64,000 nt of DNA, from NCBI GenBank assembly GCA_008933995.1, contig WARS01000026.1, positions 4,540,501 through 4,604,500 of the forward strand, given 5' to 3'. A program made the translations under genes and the position numbers. Below are positions 1 to 11,500 of the stretch, in pieces (within the stretch, counting starts at the first letter, position 1; every line of letters begins with the position of its first letter). Below the pieces are notes generated by a model. The model searched no databases and was not told where the DNA came from. It saw only the letters and a list, made by a program, of their open reading frames with translations. The DNA comes from Datnioides undecimradiatus (Eukaryota; Chordata; Actinopteri; Lobotiformes; Datnioididae).

Positions 1-100
1 TGGTGAATGTTTACATAAATGTTGTTTAAATGGTTTTTAGAATTTGTGCTTTTACTTTCATTCTTGGCCCTCTACTGTGCTGACATATTATCTGTTTTAG

Positions 101-3100
101 GTGTGAGCAGCTGCTAGGGGTGAACGGGAAGCTGAGACAGGAATTAATGCTTTTAGGGGAACCGATCCCAGAGCTTCAGGAAAGGCTGGGTCAACTTCTG
201 CAGGTTCTGATTCAAAGGTAGCACACATTGCAGTGTTTTCTTTTCTATATAGTTACATTTATTTTTATGTTGGAGAACTGTAAAACAAAATAAATGTATT
301 TAAGTCAAGCTTTTTCTTCTCCTTCACTCATTAAAAGCCACAAAATGACTGATTGTCATACATCTTTCACATCAGACAGCATGGCTCCTCACTTGTGTAA
401 CTGTTGTCTCCCTTAGCTCCCTCGTAGTGGACAAGCAACCCCCGCAGGTCATTAAGACCCAGTCAAAGTTCTCCACGACCGTACGATATCTTCTGGGGGA
501 GAAAGTAGCCCCTGGGAAGCCAGTGGTGCTGAAGGCGCAAATCATTAATGAACTGCAGGCCAGGAACTTGGGCAGTGTACCCGGGTGAGTCATACTGTAC
601 TTACAGCACCACATGGAAGCCAGCACACTGCCAGGAAGGACATATTAACTGGTTTTGATGGTATTCTCTCCTTGTTTTCTACCTGCTGTATCCTCTCTGG
701 ATTAAATTATTGTTGGATTTATTCTGTTATGCTTTAATTAAAAATTAAGCTGCAATTCAAAACAATAAACTTGACTTGACTTGGGAAGCTGAATGACAAG
801 ATGTTAATGCTGTAAGATCTACATTTCATTTGGTAATAGATATGGTTAATTATACAGATAGCAAGGTGCAAGAGGGGAACCACTTAAGCTAGCTAAACTA
901 TAGAAATCTACCTACATTGATCATAAACTGCAATTTAATTTTATAGTATATTGCAGTATGTGCAGTGAGAATCAAGAAGAAGTCTGCTATAAAAATGATC
1001 CTAGCTTGTTTTTCTTGTCTAAAAGCAAACATGTTGGCGCTTGGCTTTTCAGTGTAGATTTACAGAAAGAAAATACTGGCTCACTCAGCACCCTGCATTA
1101 TTGATTGGGAAACAATTCTGTTATATAAAATTTGAGCTTGTGAAATATATTTGTGAAACCGAATGCCATGCATGATTGACTGGGTCATTGTTTAGAGTTT
1201 TGTAAAACCAAACTTGAATGCATGAAGTTATGGTAGTTACTGTTCTGTGTTGTGTTCACTTCAGTGATAATGTTGGGGAACTGATCAACAACACAGCCAT
1301 CCTGGAGCACAACACAGCCAGCAAGAGCACATGTGCCACCTTTAGGAATATGGTGTGTACCTATCTAGATTTATAAACCTAGATAGACCTAAATTAATTT
1401 TAAGTCTCATTAACAAATTATTTTGATCAAACAGTCCATCAAGAGGATCAAGAGAGCAGACAGAAAAGGATCAGAGTCTGTTACAGAGGAGAAATTCACT
1501 CTGCTGTTTTCAACAGAGATAACCATCACAGGCTGTGACACTCCCTACAGGATACAGGTTGGACCCTCTCCCACTCTTTAAGCACCATTTACATCCTGTC
1601 ACTTAAAAAAGCATGTGTTGGTGTCACAAAGTGGATGCATTTCATTAACACAGTTGCATCCAACCTTCTGTTGTGTAATTTGTTAGTGCACACACACTCT
1701 ATAAATAGCTACAGCAGTGACACACTAAGCTGAAAACTCACTGTGTTAAGTTTATTTTTAATTTTTTTATGGTTCTGAGTGAGATCAACAAACTTAAAAT
1801 GATGTCATTTATTATAGATGATCTCACTGCCAGTGGTTGTCATTGTCCACGGTAGTCAAGACAACAACGCTCTGGCCACTATCATATGGGACTGTGCCTT
1901 TTCTGAAGCAGTAAGTGTCAATGTCTTATTTTCTTTTGCTTCTCCTGTTTTCTGCTGTCACTTTTATCTCTCTTCACTTTTTAGTCTCTGTTAATACAAG
2001 ATGTTTTCAGACCAAACAGTTTCCGTGAGGAACTGCCCAGTGGGGAGCTTCCCAGAAAACCAAAATGGAACACTGAAGTACTGTAAGACGGCTGGCAGTT
2101 GGCATAGCAACCTCATTCTGTGTGACAACAACAGCAAGCCTGGGCTATGAAAAGTACACCTATAATTGCAGCTTGTGTTTGTGCTGTTGTGAAAATAATA
2201 ATGCTATTATAATCATTCAACACATGTGGAATAGATTATTTTGTGACTGTAGCAGTGTACAGCCAATATGGGTTGTACTGAGTCACTAACTTCCTCACTC
2301 CCCTTAGGGAAACAAGCAAACAAGCTCAACACAACAAAGAGTATGTAGTGATGACAAAACCAGCTGCACCGAAGGCAGCAAGTGACAGCTTAATACACCA
2401 CCATGATGGCCACAATAGGTGCCCTGGGTTGAAAGGGGGATGCCAGATGAGTGCAGTGGCACACTGGAGTTGATCTGATTTCTGTAATTGTTTTGACACT
2501 GATTTGAGTTGAAGTAAATAAGAAAACATTTTTATGTAATAGAGCACGACTTCTGTCTCCCCCTTCAGGCAGTGCTAGAAGCTGATGAAGTTCAGTGTTT
2601 AGTGAGCCACTGTGGAGACCCTGGCAGAGTAAACTCATTTATTTTAGCTGGTTCCGGAGTTGAAGTTGGGTTTATAGTAACATAACACTCATACCTCCAG
2701 AGAGCCACAGGCTCATGTTCAGATATAGTTCAACCAGAAGAGACTTCATTATGTGTTATGACAGGTGGACAAAATATGAAAAATGGTGATTAGATCCCAT
2801 TGTGTTGTCATCATATTTTAAAGGGGTAGTACAGGATCCTCCCTCTGATGGAGTCCAGTCAAGTTCATGGAGGAGACAGGTTGACAGAGATGAGGGCATG
2901 TCTGGTGTGTATGAATGTCCTGTGATGAACTGGAGGAGGGTCTGAAGTGACAGAGACATAGAAGACAAGAGATTAAAAGTATGACAGCAACAATACGAAT
3001 GGCTGATGGAGACAGTGGCAAAAACTGGTTGTTTAGATAAGGGAGGAAAAAGATATCTTCAATTAGATGATTAGAAAAGCAGGAAAGAGAATGAGAGGGA

Positions 3101-6100
3101 GAGAGAGAGAAAGCAGCTGAAAGCTGCTGTCAGCTATTAAGTGTAATCTACTCTCTCTTGGTGTGAGGTCTGTGTGGTCATTCACAAACAAAACAAAACA
3201 ACTGTTGACGGGAAACTGTGCACTCTGCAAAATAGTCTGTGTGCAATATGACATATTTATGTCCTTACCGCCAAAACAAAATATTATCGTCCACCTCCTG
3301 AATCTGAGTCTGCACAAAACATGTTAAGCACTTAACAATCATAATACTGAAGAATCAGTTCTCACAAATGCCTTCTTGTTTATTTCAGCACACAAATTAC
3401 TGCAGCCAGGCACCCTTGAAGCCTTGAAAATTTGGGCCATGTCTAAATGTGCTAAGTCTTCAGTGCAGCGTCCCAGGTTTTAGTGCATTGCAGGACCCTT
3501 TACTGCATATCATGCTTTCCTGTCTGTTTTTTTTTTAAGTACCTCATCACTCAAACAACATCTACAATAAACACTGTGTGTGTTCTTTTTCTCCTCTCAG
3601 TTTCTTTGACTCCTTCCTCCTTCTTGTCAGATCTCTGTAAATGCATATCAGTGTTCTCACCGTGTCACCGTCTTTGTTGTTGTCACCAGGACAGAGTGCC
3701 CTTTGTGGTGCCAGAGCGCGTGCCTTGGAGAATGATGTACAGCACTCTCAACAGTAAATTCACAGCTGAGGTACAGACACAACACAATCTGGACCAGTAC
3801 AACCAGCACTTCTTGGCCCAGAAGATATTTAACAAGCCCGACTTTGCAGACGACTTTAGCAACATGATGGTTTCCTGGGCTCAGTTTAATAAGGTACACT
3901 CTGTAGTATGTGCTCTCACACAGGTGCACAGGCTGACATACAGTCAAATCTTACAGTGACTTTCAATCTTACAGGAGGTTCTCCCAGGTCGACCGTTCAC
4001 TTTCTGGCAGTGGTTTGAAGGTGTGATGGAGCTGACCAAAAAGCACTTGAAGACCTACTGGAGCGAAGGGTCAGGAGACTCCCTCTGCTCTTTAATAGTA
4101 AATATTACACAACTGCTACAGCCTGTTAATATCAAACGTTTGCAATATTTTCCTCCACTAGGCTGATATTTGGTTTCATTGGGAAGCAGCATCTCCATCT
4201 GATTCTCAAAGACAGGCCCAACGGGACGTTCTTACTGCGCTTTAGTGACTCTGAGATTGGAGGCATCACCATTGCATACGTGTCTGCTACAGAGAGTAAG
4301 TGTCGGTGCCACCTTTGTTTGAGTTTTGTTGTCTTTATTTGATTTGATTTGCAATAAATGTGGATGTCATTTTTAAACAATTTATTACTTTGGTGAACTG
4401 ACATCTATGACACACCTGAAAGGCTTAGCAGTATTGTAATATAGTAGTATCTGCTGCTATATACCCATAGTATAATATACAATATCATAATACTGCTTAT
4501 ATACTTACATAGTATTGTATTATGAAGAAGACCACTGCTGGTTGTGATCAGAGCGCAGCAGGGTGCAGCTGGACAGATCACCAACCTCACTGACTGACTG
4601 CTGCTGAGAATCTGAGACCGGCTATAGATGTGATTATGCCTATATCTATCAGATGACATTGTTTTGACTGCGTTGTTTTCTCTGGTTGTATCAGTGGTTG
4701 TGCTTTTGTATTTACAGCTATGGCCGTGACTCATTAGTTAAAGATGGGTATAGCTAACTGCATGTTGGAGATGTGTGTGTGCAGTGAATTGACCTGGCTG
4801 TGCTGGTGGAGCATTGTATTGAAGCCTCTGTATTCCTGAATTCTGGTGGTGTATTGATAATTCATCTGCCATGCCAGACGTGAGAACCACAGGTTCAAAT
4901 CCTACATGGCTTTGTGGTGGTATTTAGATTAATTATTATAGGAGCAGTAAAGAGCTGTCACAGTACAGCTAGCCCTATACATGACACCACAGAAACAACC
5001 TCAACTGCGGTCTGAGCAATTACCAGGCCCACAGCCACAGCTTGAACCATCATAGCCAAACAGAGCAGCTGCAGCTGCTGTGGCCATATACTATTATTTT
5101 AACTGGACTAGACCAACCTACTGTTTGTTCCTGTGGTTTAGGTATTGCAGGTAGCACATATTTGCAAAAAAAGGTCCCGCTGTGACCCTTTAGGGGCCCT
5201 GTAGATATTCTTTTTAAAGGCACGATGCCACTAAATTTTTTAGATTTCTTTTGCTGTCGCTGTTGTGCATTGTACCTGAATTATTTTTTACAACAGAGCG
5301 TTCTCATACATAAATATAAAACATGAACACAAGGATAATACTAAGATCTAGTGTCCCACATGGGGAAAAGTGGTAAGGATAAAGTAATGATGATGATAAT
5401 AATAATGATAATAATATTAACATGAAGAGCCACAGCATGTCACTCTCTCACTTCTCCCTCTCTGTTTCCTTCTCCCACACACACGTGTGCTGACATGTCT
5501 TACATTGTTTTTTCCTAGATGGGGGACAGAAAATCCAGAACATCCAGCCCTTCACAAAGAGAGATCTTGAGATCCGTAGCCTTGGTGATCGCATCCGGGA
5601 CATCAGCCACATAACACACCTGTATCCTGACTTTCCTAAACATGAGGTTTTCAAAAAGTTCTACTCAGGTAAGGGTCGTCATGAGTTTGTGCACAGACAC
5701 AGCTTTGGGTTATTAAGTAAAAGTGACAAAAGACAACTAACAGGTGATGTCTCTCTGCTGTCATTTAAAACAGAGCCTCAAGCGTCACCTATCGGAGGTT
5801 ATATTCCTGTGTCTCTTCATACAAAAGTCGGAACGTAAGAAACCATTTTTACAAGTAAACCAGATCAGTTATTGTAGAGTCAATCTACACTCTAATCTAA
5901 ATATTTCAACGTTTTTTGTGTTTTGAATGTGTGTGTGTGTGTGTGTTTGTGTGTGTGTGTGGGTGTGTGTGTGCAGGGAAGCTGGCTCAACGACACACCC
6001 GGCTCCCAGTATGGCACCACCAGCTGAAAGCCACAGTACTGTTGGTTTCCCTGTGTGAGTGGCACTTCCACAAAGTTCTCTTTTTCACTTTATTTCCAGA

Positions 6101-7156
6101 CCACACAACTCACTTCCTGTCTTTCATATCCCCTGGTGCAGACCTTTTATAAAATAATCAGGAGTGCCATGTAAGCATGCATAGCTGTTGTCTTAACTGA
6201 AGCAACTTATTTAAGCTGAATATAACAAATCAAGGAGCTTTCATTATTGATCAGAGTGACAAGGAGCAATGTGTCTTTCTGTTGAAGAAAATATTCAGAT
6301 CAGTCCTCATTAGGGTTTTACAAATTTTATATTAATATTTATATATTATATATATATTATATATTAATAAACTATACTGTCTCCCAATCAATACAGGACA
6401 CATTTGTAGCATATTTTTTGAACAGCCACTCTAATCTGTTGGTGTGTTTATGATGTCATGCTTGTACTTGCTGTAACTACAGTTGCATCCCTCTTCAGCT
6501 CTGGTGAACCAGTCATTGCAGGTTGATAATAAACTTAGTGATAAGTTTATTGTAACTCAAATTTCTTCTTCACATCAGCACAGCAGAATTATGCTCTAGT
6601 TCAGAAAGACAAGTTGAAAGTACTTGAGCACTCTGAAGTACTGCTGCCACAATTTCAGATATCTATTTCCAATTTTTTTTTTAATCATTAGAAGGGATGA
6701 AACATAATGTAAATGTAATTTGACTAGTGTCAGTCTATGGCTGAAACATGCCAATTCTGAATCCTTTGTGTGTTACTGAAGGAAACTTGAATCTTGTGGC
6801 GTTGTTGGTCATTAATGACTCTGTCTGTTGATGACCTCCCTTTTCCTGTGGTTTCTTTCAGGCATCAGTTTCAGCCGCCATTCAGTCCTCAAGAGTCCAT
6901 CACTCAAGACATAATGGAAACTGCACAAACTCCCACTGTGGATTTCAGTCCGAATACCCCTGTTGTCTTCCCTGAACACATGTAGGTTTTCATTTTCACA
7001 TCTAATCATGAAATCCATGTCCATGTTTTATTTTTCCAAAAATATGTTTACACGGTGCTGAGATGCCATGATGTGTGTGTGTGTTTGTCCTCTAGGCCCA
7101 CGGGTAACAATATGGATCTAGATTTAGACACTCTTCTCCAGACTCTGAATAACTAG
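101..7156 (+). CDS. stat6: STAT6 transcription factor, 3' part of gene (14 exons, 5'-partial)
   Basis: Signal transducer and activator of transcription 6: a cytoplasmic factor that is tyrosine-phosphorylated by JAKs downstream of IL-4/IL-13-type receptors, dimerises through its SH2 domain and enters the nucleus. Exons: 101-217, 417-584, 1265-1352, 1435-1557, 1818-1910, 3690-3893, 3975-4069, 4162-4295, 5519-5668, 5774-5834, 5977-6054, 6100-6135, 6862-6981, 7096-7156 (stop TAG). All junctions are GT/AG and phases agree, giving about 508 visible residues. Order: end of the coiled coil, DNA-binding domain ([13 protein letters not shown]), linker ([16 protein letters not shown]), SH2 with the pTyr-binding arginine in [23 protein letters not shown] and [10 protein letters not shown] separate it from STAT5. 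The likely activating tyrosine is in GGYIP (exon 5774-5834). The C-terminal tail after SH2 is about 118 residues and ends with an LxxLL motif (LDTLL). The 36-nt exon 6100-6135 is supported by phase and splice sites only. The N-terminal and most coiled-coil exons lie before the window. Confidence 0.95.
1911..3689 (+). other. stat6 intron, no further gene seen
   Basis: A 1.8 kb intron between the DNA-binding-domain exons 1818-1910 and 3690-3893. Only short chance frames occur on either strand and I recognise no repeat family. Confidence 0.7.
4841..4911 (+). repeat. tRNA-like relic (tRNA-Gly-like pseudogene or SINE head)
   Basis: Inside the stat6 intron 4296-5518. The stretch holds a good pol III B-box-like block (GGTTCAAATCC at 4892-4902) preceded by GGTGGTGTATTGATAATTC and CTGCCATGCC, which line up by eye with the D arm and anticodon arm of tRNA-Gly(GCC). 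The stems are not intact, so a working tRNA is unlikely. No poly-A tail or target-site duplication was identified, so SINE versus isolated pseudogene is open. Confidence 0.3.
5385..5421 (+). repeat. (TGA)n/(TAA)n trinucleotide microsatellite
   Basis: Interrupted run of TGA and TAA units in the stat6 intron upstream of the SH2 exon 5519-5668. Confidence 0.85.
5926..5974 (+). repeat. (TG)n microsatellite abutting a stat6 splice acceptor
   Basis: Imperfect TG repeat, interrupted by TTTG and GGG, running directly into the CAG acceptor at 5974-5976 of stat6 exon 5977-6054. There is no ordinary polypyrimidine tract between it and the exon. Confidence 0.9.
6136..6861 (+). other. stat6 intron with AT-rich tract
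   Basis: 726-bp intron between the 36-nt exon and the penultimate-but-one coding exon. It contains an alternating AT-rich tract at about 6327-6370 and nothing else recognisable. Confidence 0.7.
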
Positions 7157-8880
7157 GACGATTTCCTATTGAAGGTGTTTTTGGAGCACAAAGCAGACAG
7201 TTAATAGAGACAAGAGCTGAACACGCCTGTTTGACCGTCTGTGAAAAAAGCACCATTGTCCGTGCAGACTTTCTTCCTCCACCATCATCATCCATCTAAT
7301 GGCTTCACCTTATTTTGAATCAAGAACTTGTTGGAGATTAATTTGATTTCTCTGGGACTAGACATGCTGACTTGGTGCTACATGAGAGAAAAAGTAAACC
7401 AAAGAACAAACCAGGAGAAAGGAGGAGCACTGTGATAGCAATCCTTTGGACGTCTTTGTGGCAACGTTCTGTCTCATTCTCCATCTCTCTCTTGTGGTGG
7501 TAGGTTTTTTGTTGATGTTGATTTCTTTGCTGTCTATCTGTTCATACAACACTCCACGTGTCTCAGAAATTCAGTGATTTACTCTACAGATTACAGTGTT
7601 TTTTTCCCCAGTAACCATCAAATATACATGAAAGTAGCATAATGCTCATGGAAATATGTTAAAATAACATTGCCACTCAGTGGACTGTTTAAAGTTATTT
7701 TTGTGCCCTGTATTTGTTGCATGTTCTTGAGAAGCCTGGCTGTGCTGCAGCCACAGCATGCAGTAAAACACAGTATGCACAGTAAATGCTTCATTAAATG
7801 TTTGTGAGCTGAACCTGTTCTGTGGTATAGTGAGAATTAGGAATATGAAAGAAACAATAAGCTTTTCCTTCACCGGTGAATGTGAAACTGTACCACATTG
7901 ACACTTACAGTGCAGCAGATAGGAAGAGAAGTGGTGGTGTTGGCAAGAAACGCTTATATCTGTCTGCTTAAAGACTCAATTGTGTGTATTTTCTGTTATA
8001 TGTATATATTTTTGAAGCTTTTGTCAGTTAATCTCAGCCAATGTTTTTGGCTTTTTTGTAAGTATGTATCAAGACCTATGAATTGGGCAGAAATGTTACT
8101 GGTTCCATAGTTTTAATTCTTTGTGTCCCATTTAGACGCCCTAGTCCACACACAAAAAGCACATGGTTTCTGTCAGTGTATCTGTCTTCAGTCCTTGAAA
8201 TAATTGCAAATTAATTGCAAAGTTAATATTAAACATCATCAAGTGGTTAACAGTATATTTACAAACCACTCTTTCTTCACTCTTTGATATAATTTCTAAA
8301 ATCCGGTGTTAATTTAAGTGAATTACATAACGTGAATAACGTAGTCTAGTTTGGAGTCTCACATAACATGTAAAAGTGTCATTTAAATGTTTTTGTCTTT
8401 AGATTAAAGATTTAGATAAAAAGCGGGAAATAACGGCATGTGGCACAAATCAGTGAGGGTAATCAAAAACATGAGTAATTAGTTTTGCAGGTAACATATT
8501 AATTTGTAAAGAACATTATGATCCTGGTAGGGGATGGAGTGTCTTTGATTTGTTTAAGCTTTTGTTTAAGTTTAATGTTATTTTGTTCTGATTATAGCAG
8601 CTTTTATTTGCATCTCAATGTATATTACTAACTAACTAATTTTGCCCATAAACTAAGCACTGGTTTTATGAGAGGCTTTGCACTACCTACCATCACTGTC
8701 CAAGTTATGCATGTAATAATAATACAGTGGTGTGTTGGCTGTACCATGTTTCATGTATGTTTACCAAATAATAACCTTTTATATCTTGTGGACAGAATTT
8801 TGAATTACCCAAAGCTACAACCATGATCCATATAATCTCTGAACCATGATGACAAATAAAATCTCAGTTTTTCTGAAAAT
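7157..8880 (+). other. stat6 3' untranslated region (predicted)
   Basis: AT-rich non-coding sequence following the stat6 stop. The last canonical polyadenylation hexamer seen before the convergent mip gene is AATAAA at 8855-8860, so the transcript probably ends near 8880. An earlier end cannot be excluded. Confidence 0.5.
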
Positions 8881-10413
8881 ATGAAAAATATTTTGGTGGA
8901 TTGATTTAGACATTAGACATTAGTTAACCCCTTAAGTAAACCTTGACTGATATCAAAGGTGTAGTCTTGGAACACTGCCCATACAGGAAAGTGTCCCAGA
9001 AGTAGCTGCAGTCCAATGAATGAAAACTTCCCCTGCCCCTGATTGAACAAGCTCATCTGAGCGGTTGAGGTCGCGTCATCCATGTAAGATTTGCTTTTAC
9101 ATGCAAATATAAGTCTGTCGCATCGAAATCCCATATTTTTCTACAGTCATTCTAAAAGAAAACAGACAAAAAAGGATTGGAAACAAGAATTTTCTGATTT
9201 TTTTTGACATATAAAAATATTAAATCAGTGGCATTGTGATTGGGAAGGTTGGCCTGGTACCAAAAGGGCTGTCCTTTGAATGAGAGCATATTGGTGTTTA
9301 ACATAATTGGCACCACTTTGATAATCCATCAGCCAAAGAGGAGACATTGCATAACTACCATATTATATTTCCTATCCATCCAGTCAACAATCATGAAATG
9401 TTTTTTTAAAAAAGAAAACTTTACACTGTACATCACAAAGCTTTTCCATTAAAACACAAATTCTAATTTCAACATGTCACTAAAATGTAAATCCTACTTA
9501 ACCACTGCCAGGGAAATCACACTGAAAAAAAGGTTATGTAGAGGAAGCAGAAAAGAGAATCAGCTTACATGCCTGGTTCAATAACTGCTGGGGTGAAATT
9601 GTGTCAAAATGCTAACAGTGCCCTGTCCCCTTCCCTCCACCCCAGCAGCTTTAGATGTCCCCTCATTAGAGCAGAACAAGGTGGCTGCCTCGTAAACAAA
9701 GGGAGGAGGTAGGGTGAATTAAGGAGGGGTGGAGGGGAGAGGGGACACCAGGCCAGTGTAGAGCTTCAACTTTAAAGTTCATTCTCTCTTATCGTATGAA
9801 AATAAAGGTGTACACTTATCACCCTGTACAAACACACTAAAGGTTTCAGTCGCCTCACTGTGGCCTTCTCTCTTCTCCCAAATGTCAGAGAGGGGCTTGT
9901 CCAATAAAACTATCTCACTCCCAAAGAGCCACCCAGCTCAGCGAAGAAAAGAGAAGGCAACCAGGTGTTTGCCAACACCTGCAACAAGCCACTACACCTC
10001 ATGCACGCTTTCATTTCTAACCTCGAGTTGATGGAACAGAGACCCTTCAGTTGTGTCAAACAACACAATTTCAACTAGAAAACGCTTGCTCCTCTCCACA
10101 GCTTGTCAGGTTTGCTTCCATTGTTTTTCCATGGCAGACACGCAAAAGTAAAAAGCAAACCAACTATCACACATCTGTACATGAATCTGTGATAAGCGCT
10201 GCTCTAAAAGCAAAGCTCATGTCATTAAGTCATTTAAAATGTAACCCAACACAAATACTGTATGTGATCTAAATGTGGTATGAACCTGCAGGTTTCCCAC
10301 TAATGAAAATTGGGGAACAGATTTGGTAGGCAATTTTACCATTTCAAGTGTTTATAATTATAACTTTGTTGAAGACTGAGCTCAGAAAAGACCAGATAGT
10401 TCTGTGTTCTGTG
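8881..10413. other. Intergenic region between convergent stat6 and mip
   Basis: No gene recognised. A less AT-rich stretch at about 9600-9760 (purine-rich, GGGAGGAGG-type) is followed by ordinary sequence. Open frames here are short and resemble no family I know. Confidence 0.6.
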
Positions 10414-10434
10414 TTTATTTTAATATAAATATGA

Positions 10435-10488
<54 letters not shown>

Positions 10489-10499
10489 GTGTGCGTGTG
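10435..10499 (+). repeat. (GT)n microsatellite
   Basis: About 30 GT units with two GC interruptions near the end. It lies about 300 bp from an (AC)n tract, so the two form an inverted pair. Confidence 0.95.
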
Positions 10500-10801
10500 C
10501 TTCACTAGATGAGACACAAACTCTGAACTGGATGAATTTAAGTTATTTTCATCTGATATAAAAAGGGGATCACTCTAAACATGGAATCGAAAAACTGAAA
10601 TTTTAACTTTCGCAGTATCAGTGAGGGCATGGAAAAGGCTGCATCTTTCCCTAAAATATGTTTGTATGATTAAAAAAAGAAATGATACAGACAAAGTATT
10701 GTGGCAATGAAAAGTGAAAAATAAAAATGACCAAGTAAAACAAGCACTCACACATACACATGCACAGAGACATGCATGCACTCTGTCTCACACAATTGCA
10801 T

Positions 10802-10802
<1 letters not shown>

Positions 10803-10846
<44 letters not shown>
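10803..10846 (+). repeat. (CA)n microsatellite
   Basis: About 22 uninterrupted CA units in the predicted mip 3' UTR. Frames reading as poly Cys/Val across it are artefacts. Confidence 0.95.
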
Positions 10847-10850
<4 letters not shown>

Positions 10851-11500
10851 ACTGAAAAAAAAGAAAGAATGTGAGCCAAGTAAATACTGGTAAAGTACAA
10901 TACGTACATGTAATTTACCCAAAGTTCATTAAACAAAACAAAACGAAGGGCGAGATCACACTGGATCAAAATGGAAAAGCATGCAGAAGTCCACTGCTCT
11001 ACTGTAGCTTCACTCCTAGCAGACTACAAAATAGGGAAAAATACAGAAAGAGAGCAAATGGGAAGGAAAGAGAGAGAAAGAGAGGCCCCTGTCCTGAGCA
11101 GTTAAAGCCACCTGGTCAGCCAGGAGTGACTGACTCCTCACACCACAGGGCACAGGGTGCTTCCTTCAGTGGCAAGTCTTCTTCTAACCCTTTGTCCTGC
11201 AGTCCAAGGGGGAGGAGGGGGAGGAAGAGGAGAAGGAGAAGGAAGGATGGGTAGAAGTGAAATGAGGCAAGATGGGCTGTGGATGCCCTTTCACTGTAAT
11301 TCAGTAGGTCCAGTTCTGGATGAAGAACAAGGATACCAAGAGGTGTTTAGGATCTGTGTTAGCATGTGTGAAGGCAGGGAGGAGGTATGTACGCAGAAAT
11401 GCTGAGTGGGCTGAGGATGGACCAGGAACTGAGGGTGCAGAGGGTGAGGGATGTATGATGGGTGAATGGGGTGTCAGAAAGCCAATCTTCTTCTCCAGGC

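Larger units (their letters stand above)
10414..11500 (-). other. mip 3' untranslated region (predicted)
   Basis: Downstream of the mip stop on the minus strand. The first clear minus-strand AATAAA is at 10414-10419 (TTTATT on plus), implying a 3' UTR of about 1.1 kb that carries both the (CA)n and (GT)n tracts. The polyadenylation site is inferred only. Confidence 0.4.
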
